Origin: Nostoc punctiforme NIES-2108
GTDB taxonomy: Bacteria; Cyanobacteriota; Cyanobacteriia; Cyanobacteriales; Nostocaceae
Assembly: GCA_003326195.1 (NCBI GenBank)
Contig: LXQE01000156.1
Location: forward strand, 12,668 to 76,482
DNA: 63,815 nt
Reading direction: 5' to 3'
In this document: in pieces, positions 42,161 to 51,712 of the stretch
Layout of the letters: each line of letters starts with the position of its first letter
Position numbering within the stretch: position 1 is the stretch's first letter
Position numbers and translations under genes: made by a program
The notes under the pieces: generated by a model
What the model saw: only the letters and a program-made list of their open reading frames with translations
The model's database searches: none
Told to the model about the DNA's origin: nothing

Positions 42161-43992
42161 ATGAAAATTAAAAAAAAAGAAATATCCTACGCCAATCACT
42201 GACGGTTTTCCGCTACAGTGGACGGGCTGTAAGCTTAGTATGGACTACTAGCCGATCGCTTACTATTTTTCTGGCTAGTTTAACTTTAGTGGCTGGTCTT
42301 TTACCGGCGGCGATATCCTACATCAGTAAATTAATTGTTGATGCAGTGGTATTTGCCTCTCAAGCTAACTCACAAAGCAATGGCTTTGTCAATATTTATC
42401 CATCGCTATTTTATGTAGGATTAGAAGCGATCGCTGTAATTTTACTAGCAGGCAGTCAGCGGGGCATCATCATTTGTCAGTCGTTATTGCGGGCGCTAAT
42501 GGGTCAGCGAGTGAATGTACTGATCTTAGAAAAGGCGCTGACACTGGATCTTAGGCAGTTTGAAGACTCAGAATTTTATGACAAATTAACCAATGCCCGA
42601 CGAGAAGCATCAGTTCGTCCCCTTTCTTTAGTAAACCGCACCTTTGGGTTGGTGCAAAATGCCCTTTCCCTCTTCACCTACGGGATTTTGCTAGTAAATT
42701 TCTCAGGTTGGGCGGTGGTGGTGCTGATTTTGGCAGCTATGCCTGTATTTATTGCCGAAACAAAGTTTGCTGGAGAAGGCTTTCGCTTGTTTAGTTGGCG
42801 TGCAGCAGAAACTCGTCAACAGCACTACTTAGAAAATCTGCTAGCAAGAGAAGATTTTGTCACAGAAGTCAAACTCTACCAGTTGGGAGATATGCTGCTA
42901 GGACGTTACCGCAGCCTGTTTGAACAACTCTATGGTGAAGACCGTGATTTAACTCTGCGGCGAGGATTGTGGGGATATCTCCTGGGTTTAGTCAGTACTG
43001 GTGCTTTTTATCTAGCTTACGCTTGGATTGTGCTGGAAACAGTGCTAGGTAAGATTTCCTTGGGAGATATGACAATGTATCTCACCGTTTTTCGCCAAGG
43101 ACAATCAACTTTCTCCAATGCCCTCACCTCTATTGGAGGGATGTATGAGGACAACCTATATCTATCAAATCTCTACGATTTCCTCGAAGAAGAAGTACCA
43201 AAATCTTGGGGTAAGGCAACTATTGGTTTAAATCCCCAAGATGGTATCCGTTTTGAAAACGTCTCATTTACTTATCCAGGAAGTTCTAAGCCAGCCTTGA
43301 CAAACATTTCGCTACACTTGAAACCCAGAGAAAAACTGGCAATTGTGGGTGAAAACGGTTCCGGTAAGACTACTTTAATCAAACTACTGACCCGACTCTA
43401 CACGCCAGATTCTGGGCGAATTTTCTTAGATGGCTTGGATTTGCAGGAATGGGATGTGGATGTGTTGCGGCGTCGCGTTGGTGTTATTTTTCAGAACTTT
43501 GTTCGCTACCAGTTCACTGTGGGGGAAAATATTGGCGTGGGCGATGTAGAACATCTCGAAAACAAAATACAGTGGAAAACTGCTGCTGAAAAAGGTATGG
43601 CCCAATCTTTTATTGACCAATTACCTCAAAGCTTTCAAACTCAACTTGGTCGTTGGTTTAAGGGAGGACAAGAACTTTCTGGGGGACAGTGGCAGAAGAT
43701 TGCACTGTCTCGTGCTTTTATGCGATCGCAAGCAGATATCTTGGTGTTAGATGAACCAACATCGGCAATAGATGCCCAAGCTGAATTTGAGATTTTCAAT
43801 CATTTTCGCGCTATTACTCAAAATCAGATGGTACTTTTGATTTCCCATCGCTTCTCGACGGTACGAATGGCTGACAAAATTCTAGTTATAGAAAACGGCG
43901 AAGTTATAGAACAAGGAACTCACGAAGAGTTGTTACAGCTAGGAGGACGTTATGCCAAATTGTTCCTCTTACAAGCGGCTGGTTATCAATAG
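42161..43992 (+). CDS. ABC exporter (membrane + ATPase fused), 5' end out of frame by one base
   Basis: A half-transporter of about 610 residues. The membrane domain occupies roughly the first 330, and the ATPase has Walker A GENGSGKTT, signature LSGGQWQKIALSRA and Walker B DILVLDEPTSAID. The only in-frame start in the main frame is GTG 42289, which would cut off the first membrane helix. Reading back, the frame stays open to a TAA at 42169 and encodes a normal N-terminus (RNILRQSLTVFRYSGRAVSL). The natural ATG at 42161 lies one base out of frame across a run of nine A residues; ten would restore it. Slippage, a sequencing error or true inactivation are all possible. Substrate unknown. Confidence 0.85.
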
Positions 43993-44163
43993 GAAAAGAA
44001 GCTAAAAGACTTTGTGAATTGAGATAGCGATGCTTAGGTTGGGCTATGCCTACGCTCACTTTGTAGAAAGCACATAACATCTCTATCTAACCACGTTAAA
44101 CTGTTCAGTAAACATGGGTCACTAGACGCTCCGTATCGTTAAACATTGCTACCCGATCAAATT

Positions 44164-44781
44164 ATGCAAATAATAAAACAGCGATACTATACCCCAGAGG
44201 AATATTTAGAGCTAGAAGAAGCTGCTGACTACAAAAGTGAATACATTGACGGGCAAATAATTCCTATGGCGGGTGGAACAATAAATCACAATCAAATAGC
44301 ACTCAACTTAAGTACTGAGTTGAATTTTGCTTTTAAAAAGCAGAACTACCTGGTTTTTATGAGTGATGTTCGTCTATGGATACCCCAAAAGCATACCTAC
44401 ACCTATCCAGATGTGATGATTCTGGCGGGTGAACCAGAGTTTTTTAACAACCGAAGAGATATAATTTTGAACCCACAGATTATTGTTGAGGTTTTATCAA
44501 AATCTACTAAAGGCTACGATCGCGAAGATAAATTTCAGGCTTACCGAACTATTTCCACTTTCCAAGAATATTTATTAATTGACCAAACACGAATTCATCT
44601 AGATCAATTTTCCAAAACTGGGAAAAAACAATGGGCGCTTCGTGAATATGATGAAGAAGATGAAGCGATCGCACTTGTAACCGTACCCTTTGAGATTTCT
44701 CTACACGATTTATACAACAAAGTGAAGTTTGAGCCTGTTGAGTCGAAAGGCGAAAGTCCTGATGTTGAGGAATTGGGCTAA
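44164..44781 (+). CDS. Uma2-family endonuclease (DUF820)
   Basis: A 205-residue protein of the PD-(D/E)XK-like Uma2 family, extremely expanded in cyanobacteria. Recognisable segments are YTPEEYLELEEAADYKSEYI, AGGTINHNQIALNLS, TYPDVMILAG and IVEVLSKSTKGYDREDKF, which supply the acidic and lysine residues of the catalytic site. I prefer ATG 44164 to a TTG at 44146. Biological role is unclear; many are linked to mobile or repeat-rich DNA. All active-site residues appear present. Confidence 0.88.
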   Translation: MQIIKQRYYTPEEYLELEEAADYKSEYIDGQIIPMAGGTINHNQIALNLSTELNFAFKKQNYLVFMSDVRLWIPQKHTYTYPDVMILAGEPEFFNNRRDIILNPQIIVEVLSKSTKGYDREDKFQAYRTISTFQEYLLIDQTRIHLDQFSKTGKKQWALREYDEEDEAIALVTVPFEISLHDLYNKVKFEPVESKGESPDVEELG

Positions 44782-44809
44782 GGTGCGATACCCTGTATCT
44801 TAAAAATAT

Positions 44810-45043
44810 TTAAGCCACTTTTAACGGTTTTTGAGGAAAAGTAATTGGCTCTGGCAAAGGTTTTCCTTGCTCTTCATACCATTCAATCAGAGATTCAATT
44901 ACCTCTTGCCCGTGTTTAGCGGCTTCTTCATAACTCTTACCATGAGTGTGGAATTGCTGCCAAGAGAATTCCGGTAAGTGTACTAAGTAGCAATTATCCT
45001 CATCTGACCATTGAATTACCATACTGTAGCGATCGTCCATCAT
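44810..45043 (-). CDS. HicB-family antitoxin
   Basis: A 77-residue protein with the HicB partial RNase-H fold: YSMVIQWSDEDNCYLVHLPEF, then HGKSYEEAAKHGQEVIESL and a Pro-rich end (GKPLPEPITFP). It should bind and block HicA. Its ATG overlaps the stop of the hicA reading frame (ATGA), giving the usual hicA-hicB order. The partner toxin is frameshifted, so the antitoxin survives alone. No separate DNA-binding domain is present. Confidence 0.85.
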   Translation of the reverse strand: MMDDRYSMVIQWSDEDNCYLVHLPEFSWQQFHTHGKSYEEAAKHGQEVIESLIEWYEEQGKPLPEPITFPQKPLKVA

Positions 45044-45251
45044 TCTTCCTCTATCTCTCCTAGTTGCTTCAAAACACGATTGACTTGCTTTTCCAAGTAT
45101 CGGGGTGCATCGTCTCTATCTTTTCCAGCGATAGTAACTGGTTCATCAACTATCAATGGGTGAGTCCAGAAGGTATGACTACCTTTTGCAGGACGATAGA
45201 GAACCCAGCCTTCATCAAAATTGCTTTTAACTCTCTAATTTTCTTAGGCAT
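45040..45251 (-). pseudogene. hicA toxin gene broken by a one-base deletion
   Basis: From ATG 45251 the frame reads MPKKIRELKAILMKAG, the usual HicA opening, then soon leaves the family sequence and stops. In another frame the rest continues as VLYRPAKGSHTFWTHPL, VTIAGKDRDDAPRYLEKQV and on to EIEEE. The catalytic histidine (GSHT) lies after the break. The region is 212 bases, one short of 71 codons. The missing base is probably a G in AAGGCTGGG, near 45200-45210. A sequencing error in a G-run is possible. Confidence 0.82.
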
Positions 45252-45347
45252 ATACTCTAAATTTAAATAACTATGTTATTATCTTTTTGGTACATAAGTA
45301 CTATATAAATAACTCAAATTTTTACTAAATATTTTTGAGGTCAAACT

Positions 45348-45950
45348 GTGTCTCTATCAGAAGCTATCAAGCTTAAAATTTATGAAATTGTAGAGAAAAG
45401 TCCAGATTGGTTTCCAATATGCTTTACTTTCTACAAAAATGCAAGTAATTACTTAATTGATGAAGGGCATCCCAGTCAAATCTCTTATCAAGACTTGTTC
45501 CTCCAAGAATATGTAAGCGGAGATGCCTTAACTTCTGGTTACATTATAGGTCAATTTCATGCCCTAATAGCGTCTCAAAAGGCAGCATTTATTGCTATTG
45601 CAGTACCCGATGTACCTTTGGCAAATTCACAGAGGGAACATAACAATTCTATTTTGCAAGGGATAGCTCAACCATTTAAAGCAGAATTTGATGGTACATC
45701 ATGGGGTGAAGACGGAATCATTGAATGGGATGCTCAAGATAGTTTTGCACCAATTCATCCAGAGCTTGCTTTAAATAGGGATATTTGGAGGTTTCCTCTG
45801 GAAGTAGGTACATGTTCACCAACAACTTTATGGGTTCGCTTTATCGATTGGGGTGGTTGGGCAAGATGGCCTTATCATTCTCAATATATCTATTTATTTG
45901 CAGCCCCAAAGCAGCTTATGAGAATGAAGGACTCTCTACTAAAATTTTAG
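45348..45950 (+). CDS. Hypothetical protein
   Basis: A 200-residue protein with GTG start, GAGG about eight bases upstream. It is rich in aromatic residues, with a tryptophan-rich end (LWVRFIDWGGWARWPYHSQY). No membrane segment or signal peptide is evident. I do not recognise the family. It lies downstream of the HicBA remnant, in divergent orientation to it. Base composition is more AT-rich than its neighbours, which fits an accessory gene. Confidence 0.6.
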   Translation: MSLSEAIKLKIYEIVEKSPDWFPICFTFYKNASNYLIDEGHPSQISYQDLFLQEYVSGDALTSGYIIGQFHALIASQKAAFIAIAVPDVPLANSQREHNNSILQGIAQPFKAEFDGTSWGEDGIIEWDAQDSFAPIHPELALNRDIWRFPLEVGTCSPTTLWVRFIDWGGWARWPYHSQYIYLFAAPKQLMRMKDSLLKF

Positions 45951-46085
45951 TAAGTAGTAAAAATTGGATTGAGTCAGCAGCATCTATTATTAATTTTTTA
46001 CTTAAAAAAACTATATTTCTAAATACAAAGTTTAAATGTTTTGTTATTTCGCGTAGGATCTCCGTCAGAAGAGGCCCGTCATTTC

Positions 46086-46967
46086 TTAACAGATACTCCT
46101 GACAACTTGTAGAAATTCCCTTAGTACAGGTGTCATATCTTCTTCCCGCCACACTATAGCGGTTTCTACTAATGGTGTTTTCTCCTCTAGAGTACGATAA
46201 ACTACACCAGTTCTCTGAAGATTTTGCAGTGAAGACGGTGCGATCGCAATCCCCATTCCTGCTGAAACCAATCCGATAATCGTCTGCATCTGAATCGCTT
46301 CTTGAGTCACTTTTGGGCTGAAGTCTCCTTGCTGACAAAGACTTACGATTTGGTCGTAAAGTCCGGGCCCCAAATGGCGAGGGAACATGATAAAGTTTTC
46401 GTTTACTAGCGATCGCACTGAAATCTTTTCTTGTTCAGCTAAGGGATGAGTTTCCAACATAGCCACAATTAAAGCTTCTTGCTGAATGCATTCTTGATTG
46501 AGTGTGTTGTCTTCTAAGGGCGGATGGGCAAAACCTACATGGATGTGCCGATTCTGTAGCGCTTGCTCTTGCTGAGTTGTGGTTAATTCTTGCAATACCA
46601 ACTCTACTTCTGGAAACTGTTCTCTAAACCGCCGCAAAATCACAGGAAGCAAATCGTAAGTTACCAAACTAGTAAACCCAATTCGTAATTGTCCCTTTTC
46701 ACCTCTTCCCGTTTTTTGGGTTAGCTCAATTGCTTTTTGGAGTTGAGCTAAAAGTTGATAAGACTCTTGCAAAAAAACTTCCCCTGCTTCTGTTAGCTGC
46801 ACCTGTCGTTTGGTTTTGCGGTGAAACAGTTCTACCCCCAATTGCGCCTCTAATTGCTGAATTTGCTGACTTAAGGGTGGTTGAGCGATGTGCAGTCGCT
46901 CGGCGGCTCTACTGAAGTGCAGTTCTTCAGCTACAGCAATAAAGTAGCGCAAGTGTCGCAATTCCAT
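46086..46967 (-). CDS. LysR-family transcriptional regulator
   Basis: A 293-residue LysR regulator. The N-terminal winged helix is textbook: MELRHLRYFIAVAEELHFSRAAERLHIAQPPLSQQIQQLE. The effector domain follows from about residue 90, with the hinge and LRIGFTSLVTY start. It resembles the CatM/BenM/CbbR-like class, but the ligand is unknown. No divergently transcribed target sits close upstream; 685 bases of non-coding DNA follow its start, which is unusual for the class. Confidence 0.92.
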   Translation of the reverse strand: MELRHLRYFIAVAEELHFSRAAERLHIAQPPLSQQIQQLEAQLGVELFHRKTKRQVQLTEAGEVFLQESYQLLAQLQKAIELTQKTGRGEKGQLRIGFTSLVTYDLLPVILRRFREQFPEVELVLQELTTTQQEQALQNRHIHVGFAHPPLEDNTLNQECIQQEALIVAMLETHPLAEQEKISVRSLVNENFIMFPRHLGPGLYDQIVSLCQQGDFSPKVTQEAIQMQTIIGLVSAGMGIAIAPSSLQNLQRTGVVYRTLEEKTPLVETAIVWREEDMTPVLREFLQVVRSIC

Positions 46968-47652
46968 TGTTTTGATATTTTATAAGTTTCGATTCTCTAT
47001 AAAGATATAAACGCAGAGAGGCGCAAGGTAGCGCAGAGATTTTAGAGAATTTTTAATAAAAACTAGAGGTGCGATCGCTAGGATTTACGCATAAACTTCA
47101 TTGATACTCGATAATCAAAAATATATTTTTCACTACAATTGTTTAGTGAAAATAATTTGTTGCTTTTAATATAAAAATGTATCAATATATATGCTATATT
47201 TATTAGTTTTTAAAAGCAGTATTAGAAGTTTTTAGGTATATTTTCAAAAGCCTCAGATGCTATGTAAAAATTATTTCAATTTGGCTTCAGCTTTCAAGTT
47301 TAATTACAAATCATGACACCATACTTGATATATTAATAAATTTATTCAAACTCTAAAATAATATTAAGCTTTAAGCGATTTATTGCTATACCTCTCACTG
47401 GCTAAAATTAGAAAAATAGTAATTGTTGCTTCTTTAAGAATGAGCAATAGTAATTCAAAAAATATCATTCATAGCGCCGAATGCTCGTCTATTTTTCTGG
47501 TTATTCAATACCCTATGCCCCATAATTCATGCCCAATAACCTAATTGCATACTTCTATGGGATTAGAAGTATCCACACCAACCCAAACAACTACCCCTAG
47601 CAGGTTAAACTAGGTCTGGTAACAACTGCTCCACGTTCCTTATGAGGCTTTT
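46968..47652. other. Long AT-rich intergenic region with repeat traces
   Basis: About 685 bases without a supported gene. It contains a dispersed-repeat trace at about 47009-47039 (ACGCAGAGAGGCGCAAGG) and CCCATGC-like remnants near 47510-47530. The AT-rich middle may be a decayed gene, but no protein remnant is recognisable. Confidence 0.5.
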
Positions 47653-48210
47653 ATGGGAGCTAACCTCAAACAGATTGCCAACTATTTAGACAACCTTGGT
47701 TGGGACTACCGTTTTGATGATGAGGAAGACCGAATTATAACAGGTGTGGAGGCTGATAACCTAGAAGATTTCCTAATAGTTGTCCAACTGGATGAAGAAG
47801 GAAAATTTTTTCGGGTATTTGCCCCTCAAGTTCTGGGAGGAATCCAAGAGCATCCTCACAAGGCAGCTATACTCCAAACAATGCTTGCCATTTCCTGGGA
47901 AACCAAAATGTTGCAATGGGAGTATGACCCATCCGATGGTGAAATTCGTGCCATTATTGAGTTTCCTTTAGAAGACTCGATTCTCACAGAAAAACAATTT
48001 CACCGTTGTCTGAGTGGATTAATTCAGATTGTCGATGGCATAGCAATACCTCGCCTAAAAGAAGTGATGGCAACAGGTGTCGATCCGGGGAATATAGAAC
48101 TTGGGGAAAGACTATTACTCAGTATCCAAGAAGAAGCCCCAGGATTGTTAGATTTACTAGAAAAAGCAATGGAAGCACGAAAAAAGCGAGGAAGTTTTCC
48201 TAGTGAGTGA
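47653..48210 (+). CDS. YbjN-domain protein
   Basis: A 185-residue acidic protein. The N-terminal 125 residues fit the YbjN/type III secretion chaperone-like fold: IANYLDNLGWDYRFDDEED, then alternating strands such as FLIVVQLDEEGKFFRVF. A helical tail follows from about 130 to 185. E. coli YbjN affects stress responses, but the molecular role is unknown. It sits 77 bases before a DUF3318 gene on the same strand, perhaps co-transcribed. Confidence 0.8.
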   Translation: MGANLKQIANYLDNLGWDYRFDDEEDRIITGVEADNLEDFLIVVQLDEEGKFFRVFAPQVLGGIQEHPHKAAILQTMLAISWETKMLQWEYDPSDGEIRAIIEFPLEDSILTEKQFHRCLSGLIQIVDGIAIPRLKEVMATGVDPGNIELGERLLLSIQEEAPGLLDLLEKAMEARKKRGSFPSE

Positions 48211-48287
48211 GACGGATCATCACTTAAATAGCTATACTCCAAAGTGATACCCTCACTATATACTGAAATTTTCTGGGGCTGGATATT

Positions 48288-48932
48288 ATGACATCCTATG
48301 CAACCTCCTCTGCCAAAGCGGAAATGAGCGAACTCCGGCGGTTGAAAGCTTTACTACCACCAGAACTGCAAAGCTGGGTCACGGTTGAAGGCACAACTGA
48401 GGTCAATCCACCCCTGGTTCGCTGCGAAGAAATTGGTAAAGACCAGGTAGAAATTCAAATTGATTTGGTGAAATGGGATGCCCTCGCAATGGATCAGCGT
48501 AATCTGCTGTTCTGGCATGAGGTTGCTCGCGTTCAAAATGACACAATTCCTAAAGATGGTTGGGAAATGGCAGCTCTAGCCATTGGTTTAGGTGGTGCTG
48601 TAGGGGAATTGTGGGTACAAGATGGATTGCTGCTGGTGTTAGCTTTGTCGCTTTGTGGCGTGTCAGGCTGGCGACTGTACCAAAAGAATAATGGGGAAAA
48701 GCAACTAAGAGAATTGCTCAATGCTGATGAGAAAGCGATCGCTTTAGCAACTCGTTTTGGTTATAGCCTCCCCAATGCCTACAAGAGTCTCGGTAGCGCC
48801 TTGAAAACCCTGATTGATAATACTCCTAGTAAGCGCCAACGATCGAGATACGAAGCAAGACTCTCTGCCCTCAAACGCAGTGCCAATAAGGCAAAAGCTA
48901 AATCCAAAGCTCCAGATGAGGGCGCACTATAG
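48288..48932 (+). CDS. DUF3318 membrane protein, second copy
   Basis: A 214-residue member of the DUF3318 family. A soluble N-terminus (MSELRRLKALLPPELQSWV) is followed by LFWHEVARVQ, where the His-Glu pair echoes a metalloprotease helix. Two hydrophobic stretches lie near residues 98-131, and a basic C-terminal tail ends with lysine-rich repeats (KAKAKSKAP). It is paralogous to the gene at 27983-28588. It has ATG 48288. Function unknown. Confidence 0.78.
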   Translation: MTSYATSSAKAEMSELRRLKALLPPELQSWVTVEGTTEVNPPLVRCEEIGKDQVEIQIDLVKWDALAMDQRNLLFWHEVARVQNDTIPKDGWEMAALAIGLGGAVGELWVQDGLLLVLALSLCGVSGWRLYQKNNGEKQLRELLNADEKAIALATRFGYSLPNAYKSLGSALKTLIDNTPSKRQRSRYEARLSALKRSANKAKAKSKAPDEGAL

Positions 48933-49435
48933 CAACCAAAAATTAGGTTGGGTGGGTATTGCCTACCCCCGAAATACCTAAATCAATTTGAGTTTGACGA
49001 ACCTCTCCCTGCCTTGAACTAAAGTTCAAGTTTCTCTCCGAGTCAGGGAGGCAAGATTTTACGTAATAAAGCCTCTTAGTGGTCTTTTGATTTGGCTCAT
49101 TAGACTGCCTAGTAAAGGGAGATGGAGGGCTGTTTCATTACCCAAAGAGCTTTAAAAATCAAGGGTTATAGCAATTAAAAATTGATTGTTTTGTTCTCAG
49201 CGTGCCGATAGAATGAACTATTTTACTGGTATTTAAGTGCTTAAATGTTCATCTTATCGTCACCCTTACTTACAATTTTCTCCCTCACCATCTTGACAAA
49301 TTCTGTTTGAAATGGAATGAATCAGCCCTGCTGGTAGTAAAGGGGCTACTGCCTCCCTAATTAGCGGCAACAGCCCAATCACCATTTCATAAAATCTTAC
49401 TTTTTTCTTGACTACATCTTTATCAAACTAAAATT
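48933..49435. other. Intergenic region between DUF3318 gene and queE
   Basis: About 500 bases between convergent genes, far longer than needed for terminators. A palindrome CTTGAACT/AGTTCAAG lies at 49013-49030, nested in CTCCCTG/CAGGGAG (49005-49011 and 49044-49050). No reading frame or known RNA was recognised. Confidence 0.5.
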
Positions 49436-50233
49436 TTACAACTGGTTCAGCATTTTATGCGTCTGGGGGATCACGCGCACGTGCTTGACAAACCCCTTCA
49501 TCAAAGCTTGCCACGTCAAAACTTGATCGCTGGAAGGCGCAAGTGCAGGTACTGGAGAAAATTGTTCTGATACTGCCAAAGGCGTAACAGGTTGTAAAAA
49601 TACTGAGATATCTGGACTAACCTCTGCCACCAACGAAGCTGAACGTTCCAACTCGGCAGGATCTGTGTTTTGAGACACAATTATCTTGACAAAAACATTT
49701 AAATATGAGTCATAACATAACTGGAGAAATTTACTATGTTCTTGCCAATGACTTTCGCCACTAACACTGGGCAGTTTTAAATCCATACCTACAGAGTCTA
49801 AGTATGGGATAATCATTGCTAGTTGTTCTGGGCGATGTCCGCCGGTTTCTAAGTATATAGGTAGACCAGTTATGGCTCGCACTTGGGGTAGAAACTGCGT
49901 TAGAAATGAGGCATGAAGAAGTGGTTCGCCGCCAGTTAAGCTAATGCTATCGTGTAGACAAGGCAGATTTTGCTGTTCCACCCATTCGATTAATATGGGT
50001 AATGGGACGGGGTTAGAGTGGATTTCAAAGTCGCGCAATCCAGGCGATCGCTCTATCCGACAAGTTGTAGGTGCACTCCACGTGTGGGCACTATCGCAAA
50101 AGTGACAGCGCAAATCACACAAAGCAAAACGAATAAATATCTGACGTGTCCCTACATTCAATCCTTCCCCTTGAATGGCAGAAAAGACCTCAATCAGGCG
50201 TGCGGTAGGTGTAACCGTATTTTTAGCAATCAT
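49436..50233 (-). CDS. queE: 7-carboxy-7-deazaguanine synthase QueE
   Basis: QueE is the radical-SAM enzyme that contracts carboxytetrahydropterin to 7-carboxy-7-deazaguanine, on the way to queuosine in tRNA. The 265-residue protein has the cluster motif C39-x3-C43-x2-C46 (CDLRCHFC), preceded by EVFSAIQGEGLNVGTRQIF. TGGEPLL, near residue 100, contacts SAM. Length is normal. No other que gene is nearby. It is separated by about 200 bases from a divergent sugar transferase gene. Confidence 0.95.
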   Translation of the reverse strand: MIAKNTVTPTARLIEVFSAIQGEGLNVGTRQIFIRFALCDLRCHFCDSAHTWSAPTTCRIERSPGLRDFEIHSNPVPLPILIEWVEQQNLPCLHDSISLTGGEPLLHASFLTQFLPQVRAITGLPIYLETGGHRPEQLAMIIPYLDSVGMDLKLPSVSGESHWQEHSKFLQLCYDSYLNVFVKIIVSQNTDPAELERSASLVAEVSPDISVFLQPVTPLAVSEQFSPVPALAPSSDQVLTWQALMKGFVKHVRVIPQTHKMLNQL

Positions 50234-50431
50234 TTGATGAGAGCAACGCGATCGCGCTGCGTCGGCACAACAGCAAGGATGTTTTTTGGCTTCTTGTTCT
50301 ATTGTGAATCGTCGCTAGCGATCTCCAATCTCAGCCTCGGTAAATAGCAGTTAGTCCTGATTACCACTAATTCCGATATTAGGTTAAGTAATTTTGTAGG
50401 ACAAACTAATGTTTGGCATATTACATTATAC

Positions 50432-51481
50432 ATGGCAACGAAAGTGCAGAGCTTCATGACTAGCCAACCGACAGAGGTCGATTTTCCAGTTAATTCCCTA
50501 AACGACATTGCTATAGTGCAGGTGCCGACGCGGTTGAGCGTGCTGGAGGCTTTAGGCTTTAAGCAAACCTGCCAAGGCTTAATTGGGCCCAATTCACATC
50601 CCAAGCAAATCATTATTGATTTTCACCAAACTACTTTTATCGATAGTAGTGGTTTAGGTGCCCTGGTAAGTAATTTTAAATATGCTCAGGCTAAGGATAT
50701 TACATTAACACTGCGGAATGTAACACCTCAGGTCATGGCAGTTCTAAAACTCACAGGGTTAGATCAGGTTTTTCCTTTAGAGCTTGTGGGGGATGGGTCG
50801 TTAATAGAACAAGATGACATAGTAGATAATCGGAAGACAACTTCCCGTAAAGTAGAGCAGTTACCCACTACGCACCCTTCTATGGCATCTTGGATGAAAC
50901 GGTTCTTAGATATTATCGGGTCAGTGATTGGTTTATTAATTACAGGAATTTTGTTTATTCCAATTGCGATCGCTATTCAAATTAATGATCCCGGTCCCAT
51001 CTTCTTTAGTCAAATTCGTTGTGGTTGGATGGGTAAGCGGTTTAAGATTTGGAAATTCCGCTCTATGTGTGTGGATGCGGAAGCGAAGAAATCCCAAGTT
51101 AAAAACCAAGTGCAAGGTGCTTTTTTCAAAAATGAGAATGACCCCAGAATTACTAAGATAGGGCGCTTGTTACGGCGAACTAGTCTTGATGAATTACCCC
51201 AATTTTGGAACGTCCTCAAAGGAGAGATGAGTTTAGTAGGCACCCGACCACCTACACCCGATGAAGTCGAACGCTATGAAGTACCAGAGTGGCAACGTTT
51301 AGATGTAAAACCCGGTATGACTGGCGAATGGCAAGTAAATGGACGTTCTACAGTCCGTAGTTTTGAAGATGTAATTCGTCTGGATTTGCAGTATCAAAAA
51401 AATTGGAGTTTAGTGTACGATTTAAAGCTAATTTTCAAAACTATAGCTATTCTGTTTAATAGAAACAGTGGTGCTGTTTAG
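50432..51481 (+). CDS. STAS domain fused to a polyprenyl-phosphate sugar transferase
   Basis: A 349-residue fusion. Residues 20-125 form a STAS domain, with IDSSGLGALV where SpoIIAA-type antagonists are phosphorylated on serine. Residues 145-345 are a bacterial sugar transferase: a membrane helix with LDIIGSVIGLLITGILF, then the phosphoglycosyltransferase motifs GKRFKIWKFRSM, GRLLRRTSLDELPQFWNVLKGEMSLVG and TGEWQVNGRS. It should load the first sugar phosphate on undecaprenyl phosphate for exopolysaccharide. The STAS domain suggests control by a serine kinase or an anti-sigma-type partner; that is inference. A good terminator follows. Confidence 0.9.
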   Translation: MATKVQSFMTSQPTEVDFPVNSLNDIAIVQVPTRLSVLEALGFKQTCQGLIGPNSHPKQIIIDFHQTTFIDSSGLGALVSNFKYAQAKDITLTLRNVTPQVMAVLKLTGLDQVFPLELVGDGSLIEQDDIVDNRKTTSRKVEQLPTTHPSMASWMKRFLDIIGSVIGLLITGILFIPIAIAIQINDPGPIFFSQIRCGWMGKRFKIWKFRSMCVDAEAKKSQVKNQVQGAFFKNENDPRITKIGRLLRRTSLDELPQFWNVLKGEMSLVGTRPPTPDEVERYEVPEWQRLDVKPGMTGEWQVNGRSTVRSFEDVIRLDLQYQKNWSLVYDLKLIFKTIAILFNRNSGAV

Positions 51482-51541
51482 CTAATTATCCTTATTCACA
51501 ATTTTTTGAGAACTCGCAACTCTCACGATATTCTTAAATAC

Positions 51542-51566
51542 ACCCAAGCCTATTTTAGGCTTGGGT
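51542..51566 (+). terminator. Terminator of the STAS-sugar transferase gene
   Basis: ACCCAAGCCTA pairs perfectly with TAGGCTTGGGT around a three-base loop, 60 bases after the stop. AAATTTT follows. Confidence 0.8.
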
Positions 51567-51712
51567 AAATTTTAGGTTTACTTACAGCAGCACGCAAGTG
51601 TCAGCCAAGTTTGGATTTGAGATTTTAGACCGATCCCACGGATGAATCCTTTTGATTAAAACAGAGATATTTATGTATTTTTTATCCACTCTTAACATCA
51701 GGGTTTAAAACC

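Noticed and set aside
45064..45270. Plus-strand frame opposite hicA
   Set aside because: It is the antisense shadow of the hicA pseudogene.
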